A stretch of DNA of 64,000 bases from Paraburkholderia caffeinilytica (GCF_003368325.1 NZ_CP031466.1:3038001-3102000), one strand, 5' to 3'; shown: positions 36,062-44,671, counted from the first letter of the stretch. Numbers and translations are program-made. The notes: a model not told the origin generated them from the letters alone.

Positions 36062-36434
36062 CGGCGGGTGACCTCGCAAAAAGGGACAGGTGCCGCTCGA
36101 TAGAACGACGCTTTGTTGTGCAATGCACAATAACACCAATCCTCATGCGATGCTGGAGGCATCGGCTTCTGCCGAACATCGAATTTTCCGCCGGGCGAAC
36201 CTTGCAGCTGCACTAACGTCAAACCGTCGCAAGGCTTGTTCGCTAGCCAACGTCCCGCTACAAAAAGCCTGATGCGGGGCGAATCCAGTCCGTAGCACCC
36301 GTCTATACTGGCGGGTAAATAATGTCGGTAGAGGCCTTTGCCGCGTCGGCGATTCCCGCCGTTCGCGCGTTAAACCGTTAAACCGTTAAACCATTACCAA
36401 CCCGATTCTACGCGGCCTGGGTCGCGCGTTTGCC
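36062..36434. other. Intergenic region with 8-bp tandem repeats
   Basis: The stretch between the esterase and PAP2 genes holds no gene. Three exact copies of cgttaaac (36368-36391) and a partial fourth lie about 45 bases before the PAP2 start; the rest is unremarkable. Confidence 0.6.
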
Positions 36435-37136
36435 ATGCCCGATTTACCTGCCCATCTGTGGTACTCGATCACCAGCCTCGGCGGCGCCGGCATGACGTTG
36501 CCGCTCGCGTTCGCCATTGCACTTTGGCTGGCGGTCGGCTACACGTGGCGCATGGCTGCCGGCTGGCTGCTGCTGCTTGGCGCGGCCATCGGGGTTGTCA
36601 CCGTGACCAAGCTGGCCTTCCTCGGCTGGGGCGTCGGCGTGCGCGAACTGGATTTCACCGGCGTCAGCGGTCACGCCATGCTGTCTACCGCCGTCTATCC
36701 CGTTGCGCTATTCCTGATGTTGCTGCCGGCGCGCCCGGCAATTCGCCTGCTTGGCGTCTTGTTGGGCCTGACCGCGGGCATTGTGGTCGGCTTGTCGCGC
36801 GTCGTGCTAAGCGCTCACTCACCGTCTGAAGCTGTTACCGGCTGTCTGGTCGGCGCGCTGGCGGCACTTTTTTTCGTACGCATGGCGTGGCATGCCGAGC
36901 CGGGCCGGATTTCGGCCGTGCCCGTCACTGCGAGCCTGATGATCCTCGCACTGCTGATGCACGGCGTGCACGTGCCGACGCAACGCTGGGTCACGCATAT
37001 CGCGCTAAAGGTGTCCGGTCACGACCGGCCGTTCATCCGCGCCAAATGGCGAGCCGTGCGTGACGTACGCCCCGCCACGGCGCCGCTGTCGCAGACGCTC
37101 AACACGCTTACGCCGCCACGCTCGCCGGACGTCTGA
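36435..37136 (+). CDS. PAP2-family membrane phosphatase
   Basis: The 233-residue protein has about six membrane helices and the acid-phosphatase motifs FTGVSGHAMLSTAVYP (SGH near 79) and GLSRVVLSAHSPSEAVTG (SRxxxxxHxxxE near 118-130). The first motif, KxxxxxxRP, is not evident in standard form. Members dephosphorylate lipid phosphates such as undecaprenyl diphosphate or phosphatidylglycerol phosphate. The C-terminal 40 residues are hydrophilic and probably cytoplasmic. Confidence 0.88.
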   Translation: MPDLPAHLWYSITSLGGAGMTLPLAFAIALWLAVGYTWRMAAGWLLLLGAAIGVVTVTKLAFLGWGVGVRELDFTGVSGHAMLSTAVYPVALFLMLLPARPAIRLLGVLLGLTAGIVVGLSRVVLSAHSPSEAVTGCLVGALAALFFVRMAWHAEPGRISAVPVTASLMILALLMHGVHVPTQRWVTHIALKVSGHDRPFIRAKWRAVRDVRPATAPLSQTLNTLTPPRSPDV

Positions 37137-37195
37137 AGCACGCGCAACCTACTGCCCGTTTCGCAATTGGAGCCCACACCCGCCAACCCGCACGC

Positions 37196-37230
37196 TGTGG
37201 GCTATGGCTGTGGCTGTGGCTGTGGGCTGC
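37196..37230 (+). repeat. Imperfect ggctgt hexamer repeat
   Basis: A slippage-prone run of tggctg/tgggct units lies between the PAP2 gene and modA. Confidence 0.6.
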
Positions 37231-37271
37231 GGACCGCGTCATGCGTGTATCTGAATAATCGTCATGGGTAC

Positions 37272-37301
37272 CGCTATAACCTTTCATATATTACGATAGC
37301 G
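37272..37301 (+). promoter_or_regulatory. Predicted ModE-binding site before modA
   Basis: An AT-rich inverted repeat cgctat(aacc)...(ttacg)atagcg lies 44 bases before the modA start codon. It resembles the CGnTAT...ATAnCG layout of ModE boxes, in a position to repress modABC when molybdate is abundant. Confidence 0.55.
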
Positions 37302-37344
37302 TTTTAACCCGCCGTTCCGGCCCGCGCCGGACAACCAAGCCTTC

Positions 37345-38118
37345 ATGACACTGTCCCGCCGCCTTGTGAAACACGCGCTGTTCATTGCCAGCGCCTTCTC
37401 CGTTGCCGTCAGCGCCAACGCACATGCCGACGAACTGGTGGTTTCCGCCGCCGCCAGCCTGACCAACGCGTTCAAAGCGGTGAGCGAGGTCTTCGAGCAG
37501 CAGCATCCCGGCACCAAGGTGCTGCTGAACTTCGGCGCGTCCGACGTGCTGATGCAGCAAATCGCCAAGGGCGCGCCCGCCGACGTGTTCGCCTCCGCGG
37601 ATCAGAAAGCGATGGACAAGGCCGCTGCGGAAAAAGTGATCGTTCCGGCCACGCGCAAGGACTTCGCCGCCAATTCCCTGGTGCTGGTCGTGCCGGCCGA
37701 CAGCCACTTCGCGCCGGCCTCGCTGAACGATCTGACGTCGGCGAATGTGAAGCGTGTGGCTTACGGCGATCCGGCCTCGGTGCCTGTCGGCCGCTATACC
37801 CAGGGCGCGTTGCAAGCCGCGGGCGTGTGGGACGCGGTCAACGCGAAGGCCGTGCTGGCGTCGAATGTACGCCAGAGCCTGGACTATGTGTCGCGTGGCG
37901 AAGTCGACGCCGGCTTCGTGTTCAGCACGGACGCCGCCGTCATGCCGGACAAGGTCAAGGTTGCGATGAACGTGCCGACGCAAACGCCGATCACCTATCC
38001 GATCGCGCAGGTCGAAGGCAGCCGTCACGCGGCCGACGCGCAGGCTTTCATGAATTTCGTGCTCTCGCCGGCCGGCCAGGCCGTGCTCGCGAAATACGGC
38101 TTCAAGCCCGCGCATTAA
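37345..38118 (+). CDS. modA: Molybdate ABC transporter substrate-binding protein
   Basis: The 257-residue periplasmic protein has a signal peptide (ALFIASAFSVAVSANAHA). It has the ModA landmarks ELVVSAAASLTNAFKAVSEV, VLLNFGASDVLMQQI and GAPADVFASADQKAMDKA, which surround the oxyanion site. It binds molybdate or tungstate and hands it to ModB. It is the first gene of modABC. Confidence 0.96.
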   Translation: MTLSRRLVKHALFIASAFSVAVSANAHADELVVSAAASLTNAFKAVSEVFEQQHPGTKVLLNFGASDVLMQQIAKGAPADVFASADQKAMDKAAAEKVIVPATRKDFAANSLVLVVPADSHFAPASLNDLTSANVKRVAYGDPASVPVGRYTQGALQAAGVWDAVNAKAVLASNVRQSLDYVSRGEVDAGFVFSTDAAVMPDKVKVAMNVPTQTPITYPIAQVEGSRHAADAQAFMNFVLSPAGQAVLAKYGFKPAH

Positions 38119-38136
38119 CCTGGGTACCGCACGCAC

Positions 38137-38811
38137 ATGCAACAGGCCTGGATTCCGCTCCTGCTGTCATTGAAAGTGGCGGGCTGGGCCACCGCGCTCA
38201 ATCTGGTGTTCGGCGTCGCGGCCGGTTTCGGCCTGTCGCGCTGGCGCTCGGGCGCGCGCGATGTGATCGATTCGCTGCTCATGTTGCCGCTCGTGATGCC
38301 GCCCACCGTGCTCGGCTACTACCTGCTGGTTCTGCTCGGACGGCGCGGCGTGATCGGCGCCTGGCTCGACCAGCTCGATATCCAGTTGGTGTTCACCTGG
38401 CAGGGCGCGGTGATCGCGTCGACGGTGGTGGCGTTTCCACTCGTGCTGAAGTCGGCGCGCGCCGCCTTCGAAGCCGTCGATCCACAACTCGAGCGCGCCG
38501 CGCGCACGCTCGGCGTCAGCGAAACGGCGATCTTCTTTCGCGTGACACTGCCGCTCGCCGCCCGCGGCATTCTCGCGGGCGGTCTGCTGGCGTTTGCGCG
38601 GGCGCTCGGCGAATTCGGCGCGACGCTGATGATCGCGGGCAACCTGCCGGGACGCACGCAAACGCTTTCGGTTGCAGTCTATTCAGCCGTGCAGGCCGGC
38701 GACGACAGCACCGCCAATTTCCTCGTACTCGTGACTTCGGTGACGTGCGTCGTCATCCTGTTGCTTGCCGGCCGCCTGGTGCCGCAGCACACGCTTTTGT
38801 CGTCCCGCTGA
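38137..38811 (+). CDS. modB: Molybdate ABC transporter permease
   Basis: The 224-residue inner-membrane protein has five to six helices. It has the cytoplasmic EAA loop LERAARTLGVSETAIFFRVT followed by LPLAARGILAGGLLAFARAL and GEFGATLMIAGNLPGRTQTL, diagnostic for ModB. It starts 18 bases after modA and is followed one base later by modC. Confidence 0.96.
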   Translation: MQQAWIPLLLSLKVAGWATALNLVFGVAAGFGLSRWRSGARDVIDSLLMLPLVMPPTVLGYYLLVLLGRRGVIGAWLDQLDIQLVFTWQGAVIASTVVAFPLVLKSARAAFEAVDPQLERAARTLGVSETAIFFRVTLPLAARGILAGGLLAFARALGEFGATLMIAGNLPGRTQTLSVAVYSAVQAGDDSTANFLVLVTSVTCVVILLLAGRLVPQHTLLSSR

Positions 38812-38812
38812 T

Positions 38813-39514
38813 ATGCCGCTCGCCGTCGACATCCGCAAGACCTTCGCGAGCGCCGAGCGCCGTTTCACGCTTGACGTCTCGTTCAACGCGACCACGCAGC
38901 GCGTCGTGCTGTTCGGGCCGTCCGGTGCGGGCAAGAGTTTGACGCTGCAGGCCATCGCCGGCTTGCTGCGCCCCGACGAGGGGGCGATCACGCTGCACGG
39001 CAACGCTTTATTCGACAGCGCGCGCGGCATCGATCAGAAACCGCAAGCACGCAAGATTGCGTATCTGTTTCAGGACTACGCGCTATTTCCGCATCTGAAC
39101 GTGCGGCAGAACATCGGCTTCGGCTTGCAACAGGGTTGGCTCAATCCGCGCGCGCGTATCTCGCATCCGCAAGTCGACTACTGGCTCGATGCGCTCGAGT
39201 TGAAAAGCGTGGCGGGCAATCATCCGGCGCAGCTTTCGGGTGGACAGAAGCAGCGCGTGGCGCTGGCGCGGGCACTGGTCGCCGAGCCTCGCTTGCTGTT
39301 GCTGGATGAGCCGTTTTCCGCGCTCGATAGCGCGTTGCGTCAGCGCATGCGAAGCGAGTTGTCGGACCTGCAGACGCGGCTCGATATTCCAATGGTGTTG
39401 ATCACACATGATCCCGACGACGTCGCCGCCTTTGGCGATCAGGTCGTGCAGGTCAGCGACGGTTGCGTGCGCGAGAATCATCCGTTTGCCGGGTACGAGC
39501 GCAGCGTGCCGTAA
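38813..39514 (+). CDS. modC: Molybdate ABC transporter ATP-binding protein (short form)
   Basis: Walker A GPSGAGKS (about residue 37), the signature LSGGQKQRVALARAL, Walker B LLLDEPFSALD and a switch His (LITHD) are all present. At 233 residues it stops after the nucleotide-binding domain. The C-terminal TOBE/mop regulatory domain of full-length ModC (about 350 residues) is missing, while the adjacent ModE has two mop units. The ATG at 38813 follows the modB stop directly; an upstream Met lies inside modB. Confidence 0.93.
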   Translation: MPLAVDIRKTFASAERRFTLDVSFNATTQRVVLFGPSGAGKSLTLQAIAGLLRPDEGAITLHGNALFDSARGIDQKPQARKIAYLFQDYALFPHLNVRQNIGFGLQQGWLNPRARISHPQVDYWLDALELKSVAGNHPAQLSGGQKQRVALARALVAEPRLLLLDEPFSALDSALRQRMRSELSDLQTRLDIPMVLITHDPDDVAAFGDQVVQVSDGCVRENHPFAGYERSVP

Positions 39515-39608
39515 CGCCGGCGGGCGCCGTCTGATAGGCCGGGGTCGTCCGGACCGCACGCTCCTCAGAATCACCAGAGCCCGCGGCCTTCCAGCGCCCT
39601 TGGCCCAC

Positions 39609-40445
39609 TCAATCCTTCACCCCAAGAATCACGCTCGACGCCTTGAATACCGCAACCGCGGTCCCGCCTTCCACAAGCCCAAGCGTATCGACGCTTTGAT
39701 TCGTGACCACCGCGGTAATCACCGCGCCGCCGTCCAGCACCAATGACACTTCCGCGTTGACCGCCCCGCGCTTCACGCTCTGCACCGTGCCGCGCAACTG
39801 ATTGCGCGCGGAGAGCTTCAGCGGCGCGCCGCTTTCGTTCTCCACGAGCAGCACCACCCACGACGCCTTGATCAACGCGAACGCCGCCGCGCCCACCGCG
39901 AGGCCCAACGTCTCGGTACTTTCATGCGTGACGACGGCGACGATCATATGGCCGCCGGACAGCGCCAGCGACACTTCATCGTTGACGGTCCCGCGCGTGA
40001 TCGCCGACACCGTTCCATACAGCTGATTGCGCGCGCTCGTTTTCACGCCGATGCGGCCGATCAGATCCCAATCCGTCGCAAAGCCTTCGATCGCCGCGCC
40101 CGCACGTTCGAGAAAACGCCGATGCTCGCGTTCGACCGCCCGAAACGTCTCGATCAGCTTCACGGCGCGCGGCGTGAGCGTCGTGCCGCCACCGCCTTTG
40201 CCGCCGGTCAAGCGCACCACGAGCGGCTCTCCGGCGAGATTGTTCATCGTATCGACCGCGTCCCACGCGCCCTTGTAGCTCATGCCGACGGCTTTTGCCG
40301 CGCTGGTGATCGAACCCGTCTCGCCGATTGCCGCGAGCAGGCCGATCCGCGACGCGCCGCCGAGCGTCTGCGCGCCCGCCTGAAACCAGACGGAGCCACC
40401 AAGTTCAAGGGCCTCGTGAGACGGATCGGTGCGGTCGGATGTCAT
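39609..40445 (-). CDS. modE: Molybdate-responsive regulator ModE with two mop domains
   Basis: The 278-residue protein has an N-terminal winged helix (RIGLLAAIGETGSITSAAKA, then VGMSYKGAWDAVDTMNNLAG) and two tandem mop/TOBE domains, each starting SARNQL(Y/R)GTV near residues 135 and 205. These bind molybdate and turn the protein into a repressor of modABC. It converges on modC, with 94 bases between the stops. I chose ATG 40445 over an in-frame TTG five codons upstream; neither has a good ribosome site. Confidence 0.93.
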   Translation of the reverse strand: MTSDRTDPSHEALELGGSVWFQAGAQTLGGASRIGLLAAIGETGSITSAAKAVGMSYKGAWDAVDTMNNLAGEPLVVRLTGGKGGGGTTLTPRAVKLIETFRAVEREHRRFLERAGAAIEGFATDWDLIGRIGVKTSARNQLYGTVSAITRGTVNDEVSLALSGGHMIVAVVTHESTETLGLAVGAAAFALIKASWVVLLVENESGAPLKLSARNQLRGTVQSVKRGAVNAEVSLVLDGGAVITAVVTNQSVDTLGLVEGGTAVAVFKASSVILGVKD

Positions 40446-40569
40446 GGCGGCAGGGGTCAATGTGCGAGGAAAGGACAGCGAATCATTATAGCGACGCAGT
40501 TGCCGCTAACCAGTGCGCGCATGAATGGCGGGCTTGGGACGATTGCGTGGTAACCGCCGCGCCGAACCA

Positions 40570-40606
40570 CGGGCGACGAAGCCGATTGGCTTTGTCGCCC
40601 GTTTTT
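40570..40606 (+). terminator. Strong terminator without a plus-strand gene
   Basis: cgggcgacgaagcc (40570-40583) and ggctttgtcgcccg (40588-40601) pair over 14 positions with one G-T. They are followed by GTTTTTG on the plus strand. Both neighbouring genes are on the minus strand, so this could end an unannotated small RNA starting near 40480. Confidence 0.75.
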
Positions 40607-40699
40607 GCGTGATGCGCGCGCATTGCCGCCCGTCTGGCCACCCTGCGTGTTCATTCCCCCCGCCTCAAATAAGCGCAGGCCGCCGGGTTCGTCAGTCGA

Positions 40700-41083
40700 T
40701 CAAACCGCGTACTGCGCGATCCCATTGCCGAACGACCAATTCTCCTTCAGCACCTCGACGAGATTGATGAACACATCCTCTCGCCGCAGTCCCGGCGACT
40801 CCGCCAGTTCGTCCGCCATGCGCTTGTACAGCGCCTTCTTCTGTTCGAGCGTGCGGGTATTGTTGAACGTGATCTGAATCACCACGAGATCGTCGCTGCG
40901 TTCAATGTTCAGATACTGCCTGTCGTACACAAAATTGCCGGCTTCGTGCTCGGTGATCAGCATGAAGATGTCGTCTTTCGGCACATTGCACGTCTCCACC
41001 AACGAGCGCTGAATACTGTCCGTCAGCGCCTTCCGGTATTCCACCGGCTTGCCGGCGCGCAATGCGATTCGTGTGAGCGGCAT
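40700..41083 (-). CDS. Tautomerase-superfamily protein
   Basis: The 127-residue protein begins MPLTRIALRAG; cleavage of the initiator Met would leave the catalytic N-terminal proline of the 4-oxalocrotonate tautomerase/MIF superfamily. The fold continues with YRKALTDSIQRSLVETCNVP and ends FINLVEVLKENWSFGNGIAQ, as in the two-unit 120-130-residue members. The substrate is unknown. ATG 41083 has AAGGAG upstream. It is divergent from a LysR gene that probably controls it. Confidence 0.88.
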   Translation of the reverse strand: MPLTRIALRAGKPVEYRKALTDSIQRSLVETCNVPKDDIFMLITEHEAGNFVYDRQYLNIERSDDLVVIQITFNNTRTLEQKKALYKRMADELAESPGLRREDVFINLVEVLKENWSFGNGIAQYAV

Positions 41084-41183
41084 GATGAAACTCCTTGGTT
41101 GCAGTGATTGGCCAAACACAGCTTAGGCGCGCTCAGTCATAATGAACAGCCATCATTGGCTATTTCATTCATATTCAACTGAA

Positions 41184-42035
41184 ATGAAAGTCCTCGATCT
41201 CGATGCGGTGCGCGCCTTCGTGCTGGTCGCCGATCTGCACAGCTTCACGCGGGCGGCCGACGCGCTCGATACCACGCAATCGGCCGTCAGCCTGAAGCTC
41301 AAACGGCTTGAGACGCACCTTGGCAAGCAATTGGTGGAGCGCACGCCACGCGTTGTGCGCCTTTCCGCGGATGGCAATGCGTTCCTCGGCGCGGCCCGCG
41401 ATCTGCTGAGCGCGCACGAGCGGGCGCTGGGTTCGCTGTCGGTGGAGCGTCGGCGGCTTACGCTGGGGCTGAGCGAGCACGTCGCGGGAACGAACTTGCC
41501 GCAGTTGCTCGCGCGGCTCAACGCTCACGATCCGGGTCTGGTGGTCGAATTGCATCTGGGCTCGTCGACGGCGCTGCTTGCGCAATTCGATGAGCGGCGC
41601 CTCGACGCGGTGATCATTCGCTATGGCGCCGACGAGCCGCCGCGCGACGACGCTCAGGTGCTGTTCAGCGAGCCGCTTGGCTGGCTCGCCACGCCGGAAT
41701 GGCTGCCGCGCGTCGGCGAGCCGTTGGCGCTGGCGCTGCTGAGTCCGCCGTGCAATGTGCGCGACGTCGCGCTGCACACGCTGAATGGCGCGGGGGTCGC
41801 ATGGCAGGAAGTGTTCGTCGGCGGCGGTGTGGCCGCGGTCGGCGCTGCGGTTGCGGCCGGTCTGGCCGTGTCGCCGCTGGCTCGCAGAGTGGCGCCGCGC
41901 GGTTTGGTCGACGTCGGCGCGCGCCTGGGTTTGCCGCCGCTGCCGGCATCACGCGTGACCTTGCATTCGCGAGTGCGGGATAAGCGGTCGATGGAAACGT
42001 TGAAGTTGGTGACGACCGGGCTGGCGAGCGCTTGA
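41184..42035 (+). CDS. LysR-family transcriptional regulator
   Basis: The 283-residue protein has an N-terminal helix-turn-helix (FTRAADALDTTQSAVSLKLK, then RLETHLGKQLVER) and an effector domain that is somewhat short. About 100 bases separate its start from that of the tautomerase gene, and the two are divergent, the usual LysR control layout. I used ATG 41184 (MKVLDLDAVRAFVLV); an upstream in-frame Met at 41142 adds a non-family tail. Confidence 0.87.
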   Translation: MKVLDLDAVRAFVLVADLHSFTRAADALDTTQSAVSLKLKRLETHLGKQLVERTPRVVRLSADGNAFLGAARDLLSAHERALGSLSVERRRLTLGLSEHVAGTNLPQLLARLNAHDPGLVVELHLGSSTALLAQFDERRLDAVIIRYGADEPPRDDAQVLFSEPLGWLATPEWLPRVGEPLALALLSPPCNVRDVALHTLNGAGVAWQEVFVGGGVAAVGAAVAAGLAVSPLARRVAPRGLVDVGARLGLPPLPASRVTLHSRVRDKRSMETLKLVTTGLASA

Positions 42036-42060
42036 GACAGCGCGCCGCCTGAACCGGAGG

Positions 42061-42666
42061 TCAGTGGAGGATCGGCGGCAACGAGCCGCTGCTGGCGGTC
42101 GCCGGATTGGCGGATGCGGCCGCGGGACTCGCCGTGACGTTTGCAGCCTTGGCAGGCGCGTTCGTGTGGACCATAACGGGCTTGGCCGCGCTCGTTTTCG
42201 CCGTCACCTTGATCACCTTGGCATGCGCTGCATGGCCTTGAACCAGGTTGGCGTGCATGATCCGGCCTTGACCCGGTTTCGCCTGGGCGAGTTGTGCGTG
42301 CGGCTTTTTACCTTGCGCCACCACGGCTGCCTTCGACTTAGGTTTGCCCGCGCCCTTCGCCACGCCACCGTGGCCAACATCCCTGGCCGCGACCTTCTTC
42401 ACGGTGCCGTGCGCTGCCGACGCGGCGCCGCCCTTCGACGCCGATGCAACTCGCCGCGCCCCATGCTGAACGCTCGCCAAATGCTTCGAATCCGCCTTGG
42501 CGCCGACGGCGGACTTGACCTTGGCGGCACCCGTCGTTTTCTTTGCGTGCTTCGCCGCGTGCCCGGCCGACTCGGGCGGATTCCACACTTCCGCGTAACC
42601 CGCGGCCGTTGCCGCACCGGACACACACCACACGGCAACTGCCGTTGCTACTGCGCGAACCCACAT
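42061..42666 (-). CDS. Secreted Lys/Ala-rich (histone H1-like) protein
   Basis: The 201-residue protein starts with a signal peptide (MWVRAVATAVAVWCVSGAAT, cleavage near AAG). The mature part is almost wholly Ala, Lys, Gly, His and Val (KHAKKTTGAAKVKSAVGAKA and similar runs). Such low-complexity basic tails bind polyanions; no family function is known. AGGAG lies nine bases before ATG 42666; an in-frame TTG at 42723 is less likely. It is divergent from the antitoxin gene. Confidence 0.75.
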   Translation of the reverse strand: MWVRAVATAVAVWCVSGAATAAGYAEVWNPPESAGHAAKHAKKTTGAAKVKSAVGAKADSKHLASVQHGARRVASASKGGAASAAHGTVKKVAARDVGHGGVAKGAGKPKSKAAVVAQGKKPHAQLAQAKPGQGRIMHANLVQGHAAHAKVIKVTAKTSAAKPVMVHTNAPAKAANVTASPAAASANPATASSGSLPPILH

Positions 42667-42778
42667 CTCCTGCTTCTCCTGATATTCGACTTCATAACGA
42701 GCCGGGATTATATTCTCTTGCAAAAATCCATTTTTAGACTAATATCAACATCAAGTACAGATAAGGACTCAGCCCATC

Positions 42779-43216
42779 ATGGCTCACGCTGCCCGCGCCA
42801 CCCAGCCCGAACCGCCGATCCGTCGGCCGGTTTCGGAACCCACGCTCACGGAAATGTCGGCGGCGGGCCTGCGCGCGTTCTTCAACATCGCGCGAGACTG
42901 GGACTTGAGCGCCGAAGAACAGATCGTGTTGCTTGGCTCGCCAGGCCGCTCCACCTACTTCAAATGGAAATCCGCGCCGGGCACGGCACGTCTGGGGCGC
43001 GACACGCTGGAACGCCTGTCGTTGCTGCTCGGCATCTATAAAGCGCTGCAAATCCTGCTGCCGCAACCCAGCGCCGCCGACACCTGGATCAAGCGTCCCA
43101 ACAGCGCGCCGCCGTTCGGCGGCCGTCGCGCGCTGGACCGCATGCTGGCCGGCAACATCAGCGATCTCGTGGCCGTGCGCCAGTATCTCGACGCGATGCG
43201 AGGCGGCTGGGCGTGA
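42779..43216 (+). CDS. Xre/MbcA/ParS-type antitoxin
   Basis: The 145-residue protein has the Xre-like N-terminal helical part (LTEMSAAGLRAFFNIARDWD, LSAEEQIVLLGSPGRSTYF). Its C-terminal toxin-binding DUF2384 domain contains DTLERLSLLLGIYKALQILL and ends VAVRQYLDAMRGGW. In RES-Xre systems this protein blocks the toxin and represses the operon. The GTG start of the toxin overlaps its stop by four bases. A weak promoter TTGCAA-N15-TAATAT lies at 42719-42745. Confidence 0.93.
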   Translation: MAHAARATQPEPPIRRPVSEPTLTEMSAAGLRAFFNIARDWDLSAEEQIVLLGSPGRSTYFKWKSAPGTARLGRDTLERLSLLLGIYKALQILLPQPSAADTWIKRPNSAPPFGGRRALDRMLAGNISDLVAVRQYLDAMRGGWA

Positions 43217-43914
43217 CAGAACCGCATTGGCAGCACCGCTGGCGCAGCGCGCCGCTCGACTGGTCGCCCGCGTATCGCGTGATTCCTACGCGCTTTCCGG
43301 CCGTCAATCTGTTCGACCGGGTTGCATCGCCGGAAGATTTCGACGCCCTCTACGCGCTCGAGGCGATGACCAACGACCGCCTGCGCACCGAAGTCGGCGA
43401 ACTCGATCTCGTACCACGCGAAGAGCGCCGTTTCGGTCCGGGATATGGGCCGATCATGGCCGCGTTGACACACCTGAATCCGCTCGGCAGCCGCTTCTCG
43501 GACGGCACGTACGGCGTGTTCTATTGCGCCCGTTCGCGTGCCACGGCAATCGCGGAGACGCGCTATCACACGGGGAAATTTCTGGAGGCGACCGCCGAGC
43601 CGCCCATGCGGCAGCAAATGCGGCTCTATACCGTGGTGGCGCAAGGCAACGTGGTCGACATCCGCGACGACGCATCGCTCGATCTCGCGGTGCTGTCGCC
43701 CGACGACTATGTCGCCGGACAATCGCTCGGCCGTGCCGTGCGCGAGGCGGGTGCGCCGGGCATCGTGTACCCGTCGGTGCGGGATGACGAGGGCGAGTGC
43801 CTCGCCGCATTCAGAACCATGCTGCTGCGCGACTGCCATCACGCGGCGTATCTGGAATACAACTGGAACGGCAGCAGCATCGATATCGTGTTCGAGCTCA
43901 ATCAGGTGGGCTGA
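43213..43914 (+). CDS. RES-family NAD+-degrading toxin
   Basis: The 233-residue protein contains the RES domain: an Arg in YRVIPTRFP near residue 26, Glu in ATAIAETRYHTGKF near 115, and Ser in GIVYPSVRDDEGEC near 188, the three residues that name the family. RES toxins such as MbcT consume NAD+ (phosphorolysis or hydrolysis) and stop growth. It is translated from GTG 43213 and coupled to the antitoxin. A 13-base tandem duplication covers its stop codon. Confidence 0.93.
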   Translation: MTEPHWQHRWRSAPLDWSPAYRVIPTRFPAVNLFDRVASPEDFDALYALEAMTNDRLRTEVGELDLVPREERRFGPGYGPIMAALTHLNPLGSRFSDGTYGVFYCARSRATAIAETRYHTGKFLEATAEPPMRQQMRLYTVVAQGNVVDIRDDASLDLAVLSPDDYVAGQSLGRAVREAGAPGIVYPSVRDDEGECLAAFRTMLLRDCHHAAYLEYNWNGSSIDIVFELNQVG

Positions 43915-43928
43915 TCAGGTGGGCTAAT
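43903..43928 (+). repeat. 13-bp tandem duplication at the RES stop codon
   Basis: tcaggtgggctga is directly followed by tcaggtgggctaa. The first copy supplies the TGA stop in frame. It looks like a slippage duplication. Confidence 0.75.
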
Positions 43929-43933
43929 AAGCG

Positions 43934-44671
43934 TCACGGCAAGGCCAACGCCGCCGCGCCGCTCTCCCGCGCCGCCTCGACCGAAATCGACCAGCGCCGC
44001 AATGCCTGTGGTTCCACGATGGTCAGCTTGCCGCCGGGCCCAAATGCGCCGGTGTCGATGAAAATCTGTGAGCCGATCTGCTGGATGTCGCGCATCGGCG
44101 TATGCCCGCAATAGGTCAGCGAAAGGCCATGCTGCCGCTGCGGATCGCCATTGCCCAAGGCCAGGTCCCGCCCCCACAGCAATTGCTGGCGTGTTTCGGC
44201 GGAGAAATTCCCGGCGTCGAGTTCGGCGTCCGAGCCAAAGAATTCGGCATGCAGAATATTGAAGCGCTCCTTGCCACTGCCCACCACGCGCACGAGTGGC
44301 AGCCTCCGCAAATGTTCGGCGTAGTGCTGCAAGCGTTCGTCGGACAAGCCCGCCGCCCATATGCCGCCGATTCCGTACCACCACTGGCGCCGCAAGCGCC
44401 CGTCGGCGACGGCGCACAAGGTGTCTTCATGATTGCCGAGCACCGCGTGAAACCAAGGCTTGTCGAGCAGGGTTAAAGCCTGCTCGGAGTGTTCGCCGCG
44501 GTCCACCAGATCGCCGACCGAAAAGAGCCGGTCGCACGCCGGATCGAACGCGATGTCACGCAGCAGATAGCGCAGCGCATCGACACAGCCATGCAAATCG
44601 CCCACGACAAAGTCGCGGCCGCTCCGATTGGCCGGATGATGCTGGACGGAGTTGACGAGTACGGAAGCCAT
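43934..44671 (-). CDS. Metallophosphoesterase (PrpA/ApaH-like phosphatase)
   Basis: The 245-residue protein carries the bimetal phosphatase motifs FVVGDLHGCVDALRYLL (GDxHG near 28), FSVGDLVDRGEHS (GDxVDRG near 54) and AVLGNHEDTLCAV (GNHE near 77). A late TYCGHTPMRD supplies a metal-binding His. This matches bacterial PPP-type Ser/Thr phosphatases (PrpA/PrpB) and bis(5'-nucleosyl)-tetraphosphatases; specificity cannot be told. I chose ATG 44671 (MASVLVNS); in-frame Met codons at 44692 and 44719 are possible. It converges on the RES toxin gene. Confidence 0.9.
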   Translation of the reverse strand: MASVLVNSVQHHPANRSGRDFVVGDLHGCVDALRYLLRDIAFDPACDRLFSVGDLVDRGEHSEQALTLLDKPWFHAVLGNHEDTLCAVADGRLRRQWWYGIGGIWAAGLSDERLQHYAEHLRRLPLVRVVGSGKERFNILHAEFFGSDAELDAGNFSAETRQQLLWGRDLALGNGDPQRQHGLSLTYCGHTPMRDIQQIGSQIFIDTGAFGPGGKLTIVEPQALRRWSISVEAARESGAAALALP

